Shown: positions 20,792-32,900, counted from the stretch's first letter. The stretch: 64,000 nt of DNA from Henckelia pumila (GCF_033568475.1 NC_133121.1:75164589-75228588), one strand, 5' to 3'. Program-made: numbers and translations. Notes: generated from the letters alone by a model not told the origin.

Positions 20792-23700
20792 ATGTTGTGC
20801 GCTTGTTCTGGAGAGCAATTCAAGTTTGAGGAGGTGGTGACTCAGTCTCCGGAGTCATTAGCTACAAGGGATTTTTCCGCAAGTGCACTTTCATCAAGAA
20901 CTGGGACTGTTGATTGGGAATCCAAACTCGAAGATGCTCAAGTTGATGAAGCTGAATCAACCTTGAAAGAGGCACTTTCTCTTAACTATGAGGTACTTTA
21001 GCCACCAATTTTCCTTCATTTTCTGTCAGTTAAAAGACTTGAGTTACATGGATTAGTTATGGTGTTGATAGTTGGATCCTGTATCGATCTAGACTTCTTC
21101 TATCACCGGTGAAAATTATGCATTATTCAATGTTTCAAACGGTTGTAAACCAAGTTTTCATATTTGGATTGAGAATCACATTCAATTAGTACTCCAGTTT
21201 GGTTTTTTTTCCTTTCTTGAAACTAAAAGAATTGGCTTTTGATTATGTATTTAGGAGGCTAGAGCCTTGTTGGGGAGACTAGAATACCAGAGGGGTAATT
21301 TTGATGCTGCTCTGCAAGTGTTTCAAGGGATCGATATCAAAATCTTGATGCCTAGGATGTCGAAAGCTATCAGTGACAGTACTCGGAAACCGAAATTACG
21401 CGGGGGAAGAAGAAGTGGCGTGGCTAGTATAATGTCACTGCATTCAGTGAGTCTAATTCTTGAAGCAATCTTGCTTAAAGCAAATTCTATGGCAGAGCTT
21501 GGTCGAATTAAAGGTAGCTGGCACTAGGCAACGAATTGATTTACTATGGGTTTTTATCAGAACCTGTAATATTTCCTTTGTTCTCCAAAAACAAAAACTA
21601 GAAATACTTCTCGGTTTCGGTTAAGAATCAAATTTGAAGACTTGTGGTTCAAATCTTGTATTAAAAATAGGAACCAAAAACCGTAATTGTTGGCACTCAA
21701 GTGATTATGTCAGAGTTGATTCCTTGATTAAAACCCTGAAAGATTACTACAAATACTGTATATGAACTGAATTAATTGATTCATATGGATTTAGTTCAAG
21801 CCATTTCGTTCCTTCCCTTTTTCCCAATTGTCAAATTGAATTAGAAGTAAATACTAACGCGGTTATGAAAAATGAATTGGAGCCTAAACGTTTTCACATT
21901 TAGTTGTTCTAATGTTTTTCTTTTTGGATTTTATAAATACTAGAAGCTGCAAAAGAGTGCAAAATCATATTGGATACAGTGGAATCAGCTCTGCCAAATG
22001 GTGTATCTGGGAATTTACGTGTTGAGAGCAAGATACTCGACATGTATCATAAAGCACTTGAGCTTCTTCCCAAACTTTGGATACAGGAAGGCTCTCTAGA
22101 TGAAGCGATTGCTTCATATCGAAGAGCTCTTGTAAAGCCTTGGAGCTTGGATCCTCGAAGACTTGCAAAGACACAGAAAGATTTGGCTGCTATATTGCTC
22201 TATGGTGGAGTCGAATCAAGAAGTCCATCTCAATATAAAACACAGGAACCAGCATTTCCAAAAACTAACACGGAAGAATCAATACTCCTGTTATTTATAC
22301 TTATGCAGAAGGTTTTGTACGGTGAAATAGAGTGGGATCCAGAAATAATGGATCATTTAACTTTCGCACTCACCATCACGGGGCAGTTTGAGTCTTTGGC
22401 TGATCATGTGGAGCAAGTCCTTCCCTGTATATATGATCGAACCGAAAGATGGTATTTTCTTGCACTTTGTTATAGTGCTGGAGGTCAGAATGCAACAGCA
22501 ATAAACCTTTTAAAGAAAGTGTGGGGCCATTCAGAAGCTAAGCACAAATTTCAAGTGGCATCATTCTTGCTGGGAGCAAAGTTGTGTGCTCAAGCCCCGA
22601 ATGAGTCATTGGAAGGGATAGATTTTGCACAAAGAGTGATAGATATTTCTGTAGACCGAAATGAGCATCTGAGCAATGAAGTACATAAGTTTCTTGGGGT
22701 ATGCTGTGGAAATGCAGCAAGAATGTCCATTTCAGATTTTGATAGGAATAAATTGTACAAGGATTCGCTTAACTCCTTAAACAAAGCTTCTCAAATTGGC
22801 ACTAAAGATCCCGAGATTTATTTTAATCTCGGGCTAGAAAGTGCGGTTCAGAGGGACTTTGCCCCAGCTTTCGAAAATGCAGTTACATATTCTAGAATGA
22901 TGGCAGGATGTTCGGGGAAGGGGTGGAAACTGATGGCACTTGTTGCTTCTGGAGAGCATAAACTAAAAGATTCAGAAGCCATCATCGACCTTGCGTTGGA
23001 TGAAATGGGAATGATTGACCAAGTAGAACTTTTGAGGCTCAAAGCCATCATTCAGATTGCTGAAGAAAACCCAAAGCAAGCAGTAGAAACCTACAGAATT
23101 TTGCTGTCTTTGATCCAAGGGCTTGACGAACATGAGAAGAACATGGATGAGGTGTGTGCACTATACAATTCAAATTATGAAATCTTGAAAGTGAACTTGC
23201 ACAATCTCTTGAACAGTTGTGGGAATACATGTGTGTTAGATTTGATGGGTATTTCTAGAGTTTTTCCGCTTAAAGAAATTATACTTCAGTATCTTTCGTG
23301 TTTTCGATTTTCAGGTCCTAACAGTGAGGAGTTTGGAATTAGAAGCGTGGCTAGATTTGGCTGGAGTTTATTCAGACCATGAGTCATGGATTGACGCAGA
23401 CATTTGCATAGAAAAAGCTAAGGCAACTCGGTTTTACTCCCCTCGTTGTTGGCATGCAACAGGTTTAGTTCCTTTCTAACCCTCTCATGATTTCTCATAA
23501 GAACATCGAGTCATCCTGTTTACATGTTTTCTTAAACAAATCCAGGTAGTATCTTTGAAGCTCAAGAGAGACTCAAGGAAGCCCTCGCCGCATTCTCGGT
23601 TGCATTATCAATAGATCCGGATTATGTCCCTAGCATTGTTTCGACTGCCAAAGTATTGATAAAATTGGGACATGATGAGTCACATCATGTCGCGAAAAGT

Positions 23701-23859
23701 TTCTTGATGAACGCTCTTCGTTTGGAACATACGAACCATGACGCATGGTTTAGCCTCGGATTGTTGTATAAAATGGAAGGATCAATGCAGCAGGCAGCTG
23801 ACTCTTTTCAAGCAGCACACGAGCTTAAGGTTTCTGCCCCCGTTCGGAGCTTTGTCTGA
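20792..23859 (+). CDS. NPGR1: NPGR1-like calmodulin-binding tetratricopeptide protein
   Basis: Five coding exons by splice sites and phase: 20792-20992, 21255-21513, 21944-23151, 23315-23462, 23546-23859, giving 709 residues, close to the family length of ~700. The N-terminus MLCACSGEQF...ESLATRDFSAS is diagnostic of the NPG/NPGR family and closest to NPGR1 (from memory). TPR-type helical pairs run throughout, for example EARALLGRLEYQRGNFDAALQVFQGI and the C-terminal AWFSLGLLYKMEGSMQQAADSFQAAHEL. Members bind calmodulin, are required for pollen germination (NPG1), and scaffold the PI4K-alpha1 complex at the plasma membrane. Intron 3 (23152-23314) has no stop in the entering frame. Reading through it shifts phase and truncates the protein after 23382. 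Confidence 0.9.
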
Positions 23860-24264
23860 CCGTATTTTCGAGCCAGAGTATTTTGTTGTAGAAGCCCCAA
23901 TGTGAAGCCCGAGCCATCACCTACCCCAAGGCACAAGCCTAGAGCCCCAAAGCCTCTCCCTTCCGTTTCAAAAATGAAGAGCAGCAAATGCAAGGCTAGC
24001 TTTTGGTTGTTTTGGGAAATTATTGTGGGATTATTATCTTTATATTCACCAGTATAAATAGCCACCCACCCAAAATCAGCACCTGATCAAATTCTACATT
24101 TTCTTGGCTATTCTTTACTCAAGTGTGTTTTCAATTTTGTGCAGGCCGTGACGTAATTAAATCCAATTGAATAAGAATACTTGTCTAATTTAGTAATCAC
24201 ATGTATATGCGTTATCATAGCATACAAACAAGAGTATGTCTCTTTTGGAGATTGTCAAACGAAT
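23860..24264 (+). other. 3' UTR and downstream of the NPGR1-like gene
   Basis: Non-coding sequence follows the TGA. A plausible 3' UTR extends to about 24170 (AT-rich end with aataagaata). No other gene is seen. Confidence 0.4.
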
Positions 24265-24465
24265 CTATTTGGTTTGAGTTATAGGATAAGTATAGATAAG
24301 TAATATAATGTAAATTAAAAATAAATAATAAATAATAGTTAATATATTATTTGATTTGATGGATAGATTATAATTTATTTGATTTAATTGATATAAAATT
24401 AATAATTAATAGATGGATAAATAATATGACGGAAATAACGCGAAATTAAATAGGATAGTTGTAAT
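24265..24465. mobile_element. Truncated MITE related to the PIF-type MITE at 58799
   Basis: The interior (tttggtttgag, then atagataagtaatataatg, then gatttgatggatagatta) aligns with the first half of the 58799-59165 element, but the terminal GGCACCGTT is not preserved. It is a decayed copy of the same family, 3' of the NPGR1-like gene. Confidence 0.6.
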
Positions 24466-25441
24466 GCTTATGTCCAAGAGATGGACTAATACGGCTCAAA
24501 ATCAATATGTTTGGCATAAAATTTGATCTGCTAAAAAAAAAAAAAAAAAAAAATCATATCACAAAATCAAATTGCAAATAATTCCCTTGTATGGAATGCA
24601 GAACAATTCCTCTTGCACCAAGCTTGAGGAACTTATAATTAAGCAGATTAAAAATACTGAGTGACGTGTAGCTTTAAATCATTAAATTATGAATAATATA
24701 TAATGTACTCGTGCCTAAATTGCACGTACGGATGTATAATTTAATTGATCTTATGTAACGGTTGGGTGTAAAAATAATCTTTTTCTATCCTCCTCGTCCA
24801 TGGTGTTGGTGTACCAGAACCAGAAGGAGATGCTAAATCAACGTTAAACCATCAATTCATGTTAGGACAAATTAATTCCAGCTGCTTCTCTCCCAAAATT
24901 TTTTTGCATGGTTCATTAATTTGTCTTTTCTTTATCACGGTGGAAATTAAGGAGTCTGCCAGATCGATATTGTGCCCAGGTTTCGTGAAACGTAACTTTG
25001 GGTCAAATCCATGCCTGCAGGCTTCTTCCTTCCTTCCAAACACAAGAACAAGTGCAAATTAAATATACATGGTATCATATGCCTTCCTTCCTTCCTTCCT
25101 TTTATACTTGAAAACCCGAACATGTTTTTGTGTGAAATATATATATGAGATCATGAGATGAAATGAAATACAAATTGGGATGGAGATATATTTTGATTTC
25201 TCTGCTAGCTATTTCTTGTTAACTCATCTAATTTGGTCGATCGGGTCTTTTAATTTGCTCTTTTTTTTTGTGGGAGGGATTTTGATGCTACTTTAATCGA
25301 TTGATATATTTTATTTTTATCAAGAATCACGAGGATATATAATAAAGCTAACAACGTGGAATGTGATTCATTCATTCATTCATTCAACCAATGTTGGCAT
25401 GTTTAGAATTTGTTGATATTAATTTATTTTTTGTCATGATA
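24466..25441. other. Intergenic with simple repeats
   Basis: Holds an A-run of more than 20 (24533-24553), a CTTC microsatellite (25080-25100, with a weaker one at 25024-25036) and an ATTC microsatellite (25368-25386). A plausible 3' splice acceptor (tttgcttacag, 25446-25456) just before the next gene suggests that its 5' UTR has an intron in this interval. Confidence 0.5.
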
Positions 25442-25491
25442 ATGTGTTTGCTTACAGGTCTGACTTGATATATATATATACTTCAAACGAA

Positions 25492-25827
25492 ATGGGATCG
25501 CTTTCACATGATCATGATGAGCCAAATACGCCAAGTTCATCCCAGCAAAAAACTTCTCCTCATGTTGTTGTTGATTCAAGCAAAATGTTAATTCGCTCTT
25601 CCTCTACTTCCTCCTCTTCATCTTCTTCACCCGATTCCCCATTGATCGACGACCCTTTTGGGGACAATGATCTATTCACTCCAAGCAATATTAATGTCTC
25701 CTCACACATTGATTCCAAGGAGACGTCCAATATGAATCAAGCAGCAGCACCACCCAAGGCCAAGGCCAATTCCATATCAGTAACAGACGCCCCTCCTACA
25801 CAAACAATGGAGCATATTAATCCCACA

Positions 25828-25858
<31 letters not shown>

Positions 25859-26540
25859 CATACAGGATCCCGTCTCACGTATTCGCAAGAGACAAGTCGT
25901 CGACAGCCATGGATTGGAGCGTGGCTTCGAACGAATCGTTGTTCAGCATCCACACGGGGAACATGAGCTTCACAAACGACCATTTCTTTTGGAAATCGGG
26001 GGAACTTCGGATATTGGGTGCAGGGGATCAGATGTTTAGTTACTCCGGGGTGCAATGTGGTGGCATCAAGGCCAGTAGTACTACTGCCGATACCAGAAGT
26101 TGTGAGCTGGGAATCGCGGAGGCGACCATGAAGGAGGTGATCAGGGATTGCGAGAATCAGAAAAATGAGAAATCCTTGGCTCAGGTCGTTGAGTCCAGGT
26201 GTGTTTCTCATCGTTCTGAGGGGAGCAGGACAAGTACTAAATCTTTCGCATTTTGCACGTAAGTTTTACTTTAGCTTTCATTTGTTATCACAACAAATTA
26301 AATTCATGACTCCATCGTTTACTTACTTACTTTAGAGTGACTGGAGACCGCGACAAAGGCGTTTCCATCGGTTCAGCTGCTTCATTAAAGAGCACAAGCC
26401 AAGAACAATCACGCCCTCATTCGCAACAACTTATAATCACGAAAGAGCCAGAGCCTTCGACTACAGGCGCCGGAGAGTACGTCGCCACACCACCACCGAG
26501 ATGGTTTCCCTGCATGCCATCATGTTGGTCATTGTGTTAG
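25492..26540 (+). CDS. Uncharacterised Ser-rich plant protein (WSVASNESLFSIH motif)
   Basis: Two exons, 25492-26258 and 26336-26540, joined at canonical GTAAGT/TTTAG sites in a preserved phase; 323 residues. I chose the ATG at 25492 because the sequence before it looks like the end of a 5' UTR intron. Visible features: Ser-rich, probably disordered N-terminal half with Ser runs at ~40-46 and 114-123 (the latter from a CTT repeat); an acidic DDPFGDNDLF patch (~53-62); a conserved-looking block IPSHVFARDK...MDWSVASNESLFSIHTGNMSF (126-160); and a short C-terminus rich in Pro/Trp/Cys (PPPRWFPCMPSCWSLC). No signal peptide, membrane helix or catalytic motif is visible. I believe similar proteins are annotated as unknown in other eudicots, but I assign no function. 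Confidence 0.8.
25831..25859 (+). repeat. CTT trinucleotide repeat inside the coding region (poly-Ser)
   Basis: About ten tandem cttcttctt units in frame encode the poly-Ser run at residues 114-123 of the Ser-rich protein. Likely length-polymorphic without shifting the frame. Confidence 0.85.
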
Positions 26541-26873
26541 TTGTAGCTTCGACGGAAAATGTGGAGACACGATGTTGTTTGCATACATACATCATTTCTA
26601 ATCTGGGTTTGTAGTTTGGCACCGATCTTGACCATGGGAATGTGTTTAGAATGTTAGAAAATTAGCAACTTTTTTATGGCTTTTTTTTTAGTGTAAATCT
26701 CTCGTGTAAATCAGTTAATGCATGGATCAGTGATACTTCATTTGACGTCTTCCTTTTTTTCTCATTCTGTGTATTCCCCAAGATTTATTACTTGGCTCTC
26801 TTCGTGGAAGCTTTTGCATTTTGAACGTGATCCCATGATTATATAGGCTTCCTTTGTATTTTTCGGTTGTTTT
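26541..26873. other. 3' flank of the Ser-rich gene
   Basis: Probable 3' UTR and a short intergenic stretch. The copia element at 26874 lies only ~335 bp past the stop codon, in antisense orientation to the gene. Nothing else is recognisable. Confidence 0.45.
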
Positions 26874-27158
26874 TGTTGTGAAAAAGTAAAAATTTACGGT
26901 AAAAAGTAAATATTCCAAAACTCAAAATATATCAAACTCAACACTTTATAATATTTTTTTCTCAACTCAATTGTATTTTTCATCACAAATGAAGACCTAT
27001 TTATAGATCCACATTTGAGATTAGTCCAAAAATTAATACATCATCATCTACATCATCACACACTAATTTTTCACATTTTACAACTTAATATTCAACATTC
27101 AACATTCAATATTCAATATTCAATATTCAACATAATAATAATAATATATTTTCCAACA
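26874..27158 (-). repeat. 3' LTR of the 26.9-kb copia element
   Basis: 285 bp, starting TGTTGTGAAAAAG and ending TTCCAACA. It differs from the other LTR mainly by extra copies of a short CAATATT/CAACATT repeat near the end (27100-27130). Confidence 0.9.
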
Positions 27159-27172
27159 CTCCCCCTTGTGAT
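27159..27172 (-). other. Polypurine tract of the 26.9-kb copia element
   Basis: The minus strand reads CACAAGGGGGAG against the LTR edge. Confidence 0.8.
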
Positions 27173-27317
27173 GATGATCGTGATATGATGACTATATTCA
27201 TTATGTGTTTTATACTGCCTCGTTAAAAACCTTATTAGAAAAAACCCAGTGGGATAAAAACCATAGTAAGAAAAAAAGAGTGCAGCCACGTAAACTCCCC
27301 CTCATGTTAACATGAGT

Positions 27318-30300
27318 GATCCTTCACATATTCCGTAGATTGCGCATCCCAATATTATATATATGTTTTCTGAATATTGACGTAGGAAGTGCCTTTGTGA
27401 AAAGATCTGATGAGTTCTCACTTGATTGAATGTAACAGATATCCATATCTTTATTTCTTCTCAAGCTCTTGAGTGTAGACAAAAAATTTTAGGGGAATAT
27501 GTTTGGTTCTGTCACTTTTGATTTATCCTTCTTTCATTTGAGTAATACATGCAGCATTATCTTCATACAGCGTCACAGGCTTCTTGTCTACTGATAATCC
27601 ACAAGAAATTTGAATATGTTGTGTCATTGATTTTAGCCAAACACATTCACGGCTTGCTTCATGTAGCGCAATAATCTCAGCGTGATTTGATGAAGTTGTT
27701 ACGAGTGTTTGTTTTTGTGAATGCCAAGAAATTGCGGTGCTTCCACGAGTAAATACATATCCGGTTTGGGAACGTGCCTTATGTGGATCAGATAAATATC
27801 CAGCATCAGCATAATCAATGATACTTTGATTGGTGTCTTTTGAGTACAAAAGTCCCAAATCTGTCGTTCCTCGTAGATAACGGAATATATGTTTAATTCC
27901 GTTCCAGTGCCTCTTTGTTGGATATGAACTGAATCTTGCCAATAAATTTACAACAAAAGATATATCAGGTCTAGTGCAATTTGCAAGATACATAAGGGCA
28001 CCAATGACACTTAGATATGGTACTTCTGGACCAATAATAGCTTCATCATCTTCACATGGACAAAATGGATTATTTTTTATGTTTAATGATCTTACAACCA
28101 TTGGAGTACTTAATGGATTTGATTTATCCATATTAAAACGTTTAAGGATCTTTTCCGTATAATTTGCCCGATGAACAAAAATTCCACATTCTTTTTGTTC
28201 GATTTGCAAACCCAGACAGTATTTGGTTTTTCCAAGATCCTTCATTTCGAATTATTTCTTCAAGTACATCATAACTTCTTGAATTTCTTTATTCGTTTCA
28301 ATGATATTTAAATTATCAACATATACAACAATAATTACACATCCGGATGTTGTTTTCTTGATGAAAACACAAGGGCATATTGGATCATTTACATATCCTT
28401 TTTTCATAAAGTGCTCACTTAGCCGATTATACCACATTCGGCCGGATTGCTTTAACCCATATAATGATCTTTGCAATTTTACAGAATAAAATTCTCTGGG
28501 TTTTGAACTTTGTGCTTCATGCATCTTAAATCCTTCAGGTATTTTCATGTATATATCACTATCAAGTGATCCATATAAGTAAGCTGTAACAACATCCATA
28601 AGACACATTTCCAAATTTTCAGACACTACCAAACTAATCAAATATCGAAACGTAATTGCATCCATAACAGGAGAATACGTTTCTTCATAATCAATTCCAG
28701 GCCTTTGAGAAAAACCTTGTGCAACAAGTCTAGCTTTATATCTGACTATTTCATTTTTCTCATTTCGCTTTCGAATAAAAACTCATTTGTATCCAACAGG
28801 TTTTACACCTTCAGGTGTGAGGACTATATGTCCAAAAATATTACGTTTATTCAGCGAATCCAATTTAACCTGGATGACATCTTTCTATTTGGCCCAATCA
28901 TGACGAGTTTTACATTCACCAAAAGATTTTGGTTCATGATCCTCATTTTCATTTATGATGTCACATGCCACATTATAAGAAAATATCTCATCAATATTTT
29001 CTATATCTTTTTGGTTCCATATTTTTTCAGTATTAATATAATTGATAGAGATTTCACGATTCTCGTCAGTTTGTGGTTCTGACAGAACATTTTCATCATC
29101 AGGTGTTTCTTCTGGAACACCATTTTTTATTTTATGATCATCGTGTTTCTCTATGCCTTTTCTTTTTGGAGAATTTTTATCCTTGGAACCGACTGACCTT
29201 CCATGCTTCAAGCGTTTTATGACATCATGAGTGTCTTCAATTTGTTTCTTTGGAATTTCAATTCGAGCAAGGGCATTTACAACATGTATATATGATTTTG
29301 TTACCCCTTTTGTGTCTGCAAATGCATCTGGCATTTTATTTGCAATTCTTTGCCAGTGCAAAATTTGATGTACATCTTTCTCACATTGTTTGGTCCTTGG
29401 ATCCAAATGTAACAATGATGGTACATACCATGTGATTTCTTTTTCGATGTGTTTCTTTTCTCCACCTAACATTGGGAAGATTTCTTCATTAAAATGACAA
29501 TCAGCAAAGCGTGCTGTAAACACATCGCCTGTCAGAGGCTCAAGATATCGAATGATTGATGGACTATCATAACCGATATTAATACCGATTTTTCTTTGAG
29601 GACCCATTTTTGATCGTTGAGGTGGTGCAATAGGCACATACACCATACATCCAAAAATTCTCAGATGAGAAATATTTGGTTCTTTACCAAATGCAAGCTG
29701 CAATGGGGAGAATTTATGATATGCACTTGGGTTGATGCGAATTAATGCCGCAGCATGTAAAATTGCATGTCCCCATATAGAAATATAGAGAGTTTTGTTC
29801 TCATAATCATTGGTCTAGCAATCAGTTGTAGACGTTTAATCAATGATTCAGCTAATCCATTCTGTATATGAACATGAGCAACATGATGTTCAACAGTAAT
29901 TCCCATTGACATACAATAGTCATTGAAAGTTTGGGAAGTAAATTTTCCAGCATTATCAAGTCAAGTCTTATTTTCTTGATTGTATAATCGGGAAATTGAT
30001 TCCGCAATTTTATTATTTGAGCCATTAATATTGAAAATGCCACATTCCTAGTTGATAATAAGCATACATGTGACCATCTGCTAGAGGCATCGATCAATAC
30101 CATAAAATATCGAAATGGTCCACATGGTGGATGAATTGGCCCACAAATATCACCCTGAATGCGTTCAAGAAATATGGGTGATTCTGTTTGGATTTTAGCT
30201 GGCGATGGTCTTATAATAAGTTTTCCAAGAGAAAATGCTTTACATTGAAACTTATTATTCTGAAAGATCTTCTGGTCTTTCAATGGATGACCATGCGTAT

Positions 30301-30790
30301 TTTCAATAATTCTTCGCATCATTATTGAACCAGGATTTCCCAATCGATCATGCCAATTGGTTAATATTGAAGAACTATTAACCACCATATTTGATTCGAT
30401 TGAACTTATATGTGTATAATGCAATCCAGTAGGAAGTATTGATAATTTTTCAACCACATATTTCTTTCCTGATTTATATGTGGTAAGACACATATATTTC
30501 TGATTTCCATCAGTTATCGTCTCAGTATCATATCCATGAGAATATATGTCATTAAAACTCAACAAATTTCTTTCCGATTGTGGTGAATATAAAGCTTCAT
30601 TTATCAGAAATTTTGTATCATTTGGTAACAAAAATTGTGCTTTACCACAACCTTCAATCAACTCTACAGGGCCTGATATGGTATTCACCATTGTTTTTTT
30701 TGGTTTTATTTCCAAGAAATATCTTTCATTTCGCAGAATAGTGTGCGTTGTACCACTATCCGGTATGCAAATTTCCATGATATTATTTCC
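27318..30790 (-). pseudogene. Copia pol (protease, integrase, RT, RNase H), multiply broken
   Basis: Right to left: protease with PDSGTTHTIL (~30760); the pre-integrase motif NWHDRLGNPG; integrase HHCC/DDE remnants, shifted out of frame by a 5-nt duplication (tcaagtcaag, 29956-29965); ISHLRIFGCMVY; and RT with MDVVTAYLYGSLD and SLYGLKQ. At the RT active site YVDN replaces YVDD, so one catalytic Asp is lost. RNase H follows with DYADAGYLSDPHKARSQTGYVF and LYEDNAACI. In-frame stops include two where relatives have Trp (near 28884 and 28783), one at 28252 and one at 27523. Confidence 0.87.
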
Positions 30791-30999
30791 ATGTTAGCTC
30801 ATAGCATTTTCCATATCAAACTTCACAAAAATGCAATAAAAAAAATCAAGGATAATATATATATGCAAAATATAGCATGTTTCATAAGAATGCATGAAAA
30901 ATATAGCATGTTACATTCCAGTTCCACCAATATATTAATCAATGTTCTCGAAATCATTTAAAAAATCGGCAGCATTGAAATAAGTTGAACCACTTAAAT

Positions 31000-31482
31000 G
31001 GTTACTGTTTTCAACAAGATTGGTCTTTTTTTTCTTTCTCCTTTATCGATACTTTAAAGAGCTTACATAAGTGCTCAAGGGTTGGTACGTGACCAATATC
31101 TTGGAGTGTCACATTTATAACAAACACTCTCATATCTTTTTTGAGTGATTTTTATTTTCACTCATATTTTCATGCTGCCTTTGGGTGGTTTGTGACGTTC
31201 TTTTGAGATTAGTTATTAAAGTAACTATCTCGATTATTTTCATATCCACGGCCGTAACCACGACTGCGATCATTTCTACGTCCACGTTCATGGCCACATC
31301 CTCGACCTCGACCAAAATCTAGTTTATGCCTTTGATTTTGGTTTTCATTTTTACTTACGACATTTGCTTCTGGAAATGCCGTAGATACATTGGGTCGGAA
31401 TTTATGATTTCTCATTAACAATTCTTTGTTCTTTTCTAGTGATATCGAGAGCAACGAATTTAAGTGTTGCCAAATTTGACAT
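31000..31482 (-). pseudogene. Internally deleted copia Gag
   Basis: ATG at 31482 opens MSNLATLKFVALDI, the typical start of this family's Gag. Near 31435 it jumps to the C-terminal part (EKNKELLMRNHKFRP, then an Arg/Gly-rich nucleocapsid), and the phase changes. Most of the capsid domain is therefore deleted. A weak zinc-knuckle remnant with decayed Cys positions follows to about 31000. Confidence 0.75.
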
Positions 31483-32280
31483 GGTGGTACTAAAAAAATA
31501 ACAATGCATTTTATTAGTTAATTTATATTAGTATGACAATACAAAATAATGGAAGAATGAAGATCACAAGTGCGTGTACAAATAGAGAAAAAGTATGTGG
31601 TGAAAAATTGCTCGTGAGTACAAGACTCGTGAGCATGATGATCATAATCGTTATTAAAAATATCCTTAGAAATGCCATCATCTTCATCTTCGAAAAATCG
31701 AGGAGAAATTATTTTGAGAGAAAGAGTGAATTTGGTGTGATTGAAAATGAGTTTGAGTGAACATATTTATAGGGCAAAAACTAGCCGTTTGTTACCGTTG
31801 GGGTAAGAAAAAATCGAGTATGTGTTGAATAAAAATTTTTGATAATCACGTGATGCATATAATGATAATCATAATTAAATACACAATAAAATATATATCA
31901 TATCACGTTATTATAAGGTCAGTGTCCTAGACAACATCTTATATAATAACATAAAATTATATATTGATATAGATAGTATATATACATAATAAATATATAT
32001 CATATCACGTTATTTTTTAAAAACCTTAGAGGCTTTTATACTTGTCGTATCCCTTACTGGGAGTGTGGGATGTCGTCTTAACATCCTCCCAGGATTTATA
32101 ACAAGTTTTTAAAAACTAATTTTTTTTATCATTTCTGATAATAACATGATATTATATATTAAATATATACACAACAAATAAATAAATAATAAAATAAATA
32201 TTCTTACTTTTGTTACCTTTTTCTTGTGTTTTGGAGCTTGGAAAAATATGGAGGACTTTTAGAGCTTCGTGCTGGTAACG
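31483..32280 (-). other. 5' leader of the 26.9-kb copia element
   Basis: AT-rich leader of ~800 nt. It contains a direct repeat of about 24 bp ending tcatatcacgttatt (near 31889 and 31990). The sequence next to the 5' LTR (cgttaccagcacgaagctc on the minus strand) is not the usual iMet 3'-end PBS. It may pair with an internal tRNA region, but I cannot identify the primer. Confidence 0.55.
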
Positions 32281-32551
32281 TGTTGTGAAAAAGTAAAAAT
32301 TTACGGTAAAAAGTAAATACTCCAAAACTCAAAATATATCAAACTCAACACTTTATAATATTTTTCTCTCAACTCAATTGTATTTTTCATCACAAATGAA
32401 GACCTATTTATAGATCCACATTTGAGATTAGTCCAAAAATTAATACATCATCATCTACATCATCACACACTAATTTTCCATATTTTACAACTCAATATTC
32501 AACATTCAATATTCAATATTCAACATAATAATAATAATATATTTTCCAACA
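32281..32551 (-). repeat. 5' LTR of the 26.9-kb copia element
   Basis: 271 bp with the same termini as 26874-27158. Followed by GTCTT. Confidence 0.9.
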
Positions 32552-32639
32552 GTCTTATATATATATAGAGAGTCCAATTTTTTTTTTTTTTTTTTAAGAA
32601 AGTCCAATTTTTATATTTAATTGCAATTTTTTTTAATAA

Positions 32640-32846
32640 TGTGGGAACCCACAGTCGCTACTTTTCGGTGTGCACTAGATAAACCCTCGGACTAACGCAA
32701 TAGCCTACAAAGTAGGCTAGCCAAGTAAACCACACTAGGCAAGCCCAGTGTGACAGACTAGTCCAAGAAGTGTTGGCTGGGGAAATTGAACTCCGGACCT
32801 CTGGCCAAAAGTTCACCTACTCAACCAACTTGGACACTCCCTTGGG
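32640..32846 (-). mobile_element. tRNA-derived SINE
   Basis: On the minus strand the 5' end carries pol III promoter boxes: an A-box-like TGGTTGAGTAGG (~32818-32829) and a B-box-like GGTCCGGAGTTCAATTC (~32787-32803). About 150 nt of body follow, with an A-run as tail (minus strand, ~32624-32632). Layout and box spacing fit plant SINEs. Target duplications are not clear, so the boundaries are approximate. Confidence 0.7.
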
Positions 32847-32900
32847 GGCTAAATTTATTTGTTTCACACCGGTGTTTGACTAAATTTATTTAAAATATAG

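Larger units (their letters stand above)
26874..32551 (-). mobile_element. Decayed Ty1/copia element with short LTRs (5.7 kb)
   Basis: LTRs at 26874-27158 and 32281-32551 (285 and 271 bp, TGTTGTG...CCAACA). A purine tract adjoins the left LTR, so the element is on the minus strand. The flanks GTTTT (26869-26873) and GTCTT (32552-32556) look like a target duplication with one change. Gag carries a large internal deletion, and pol has several nonsense codons, a 5-nt duplication and an altered RT active site. Clearly dead, but structurally complete at both ends. Confidence 0.9.

Noticed and set aside
23315-23382. Continuation of the NPGR1 exon 3 frame to a stop at 23382
   Set aside because: It reads through an intron and leaves the TPR family reading. 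The spliced frame (VLTVRSLELEAWLDLAGVYS) is the conserved one.
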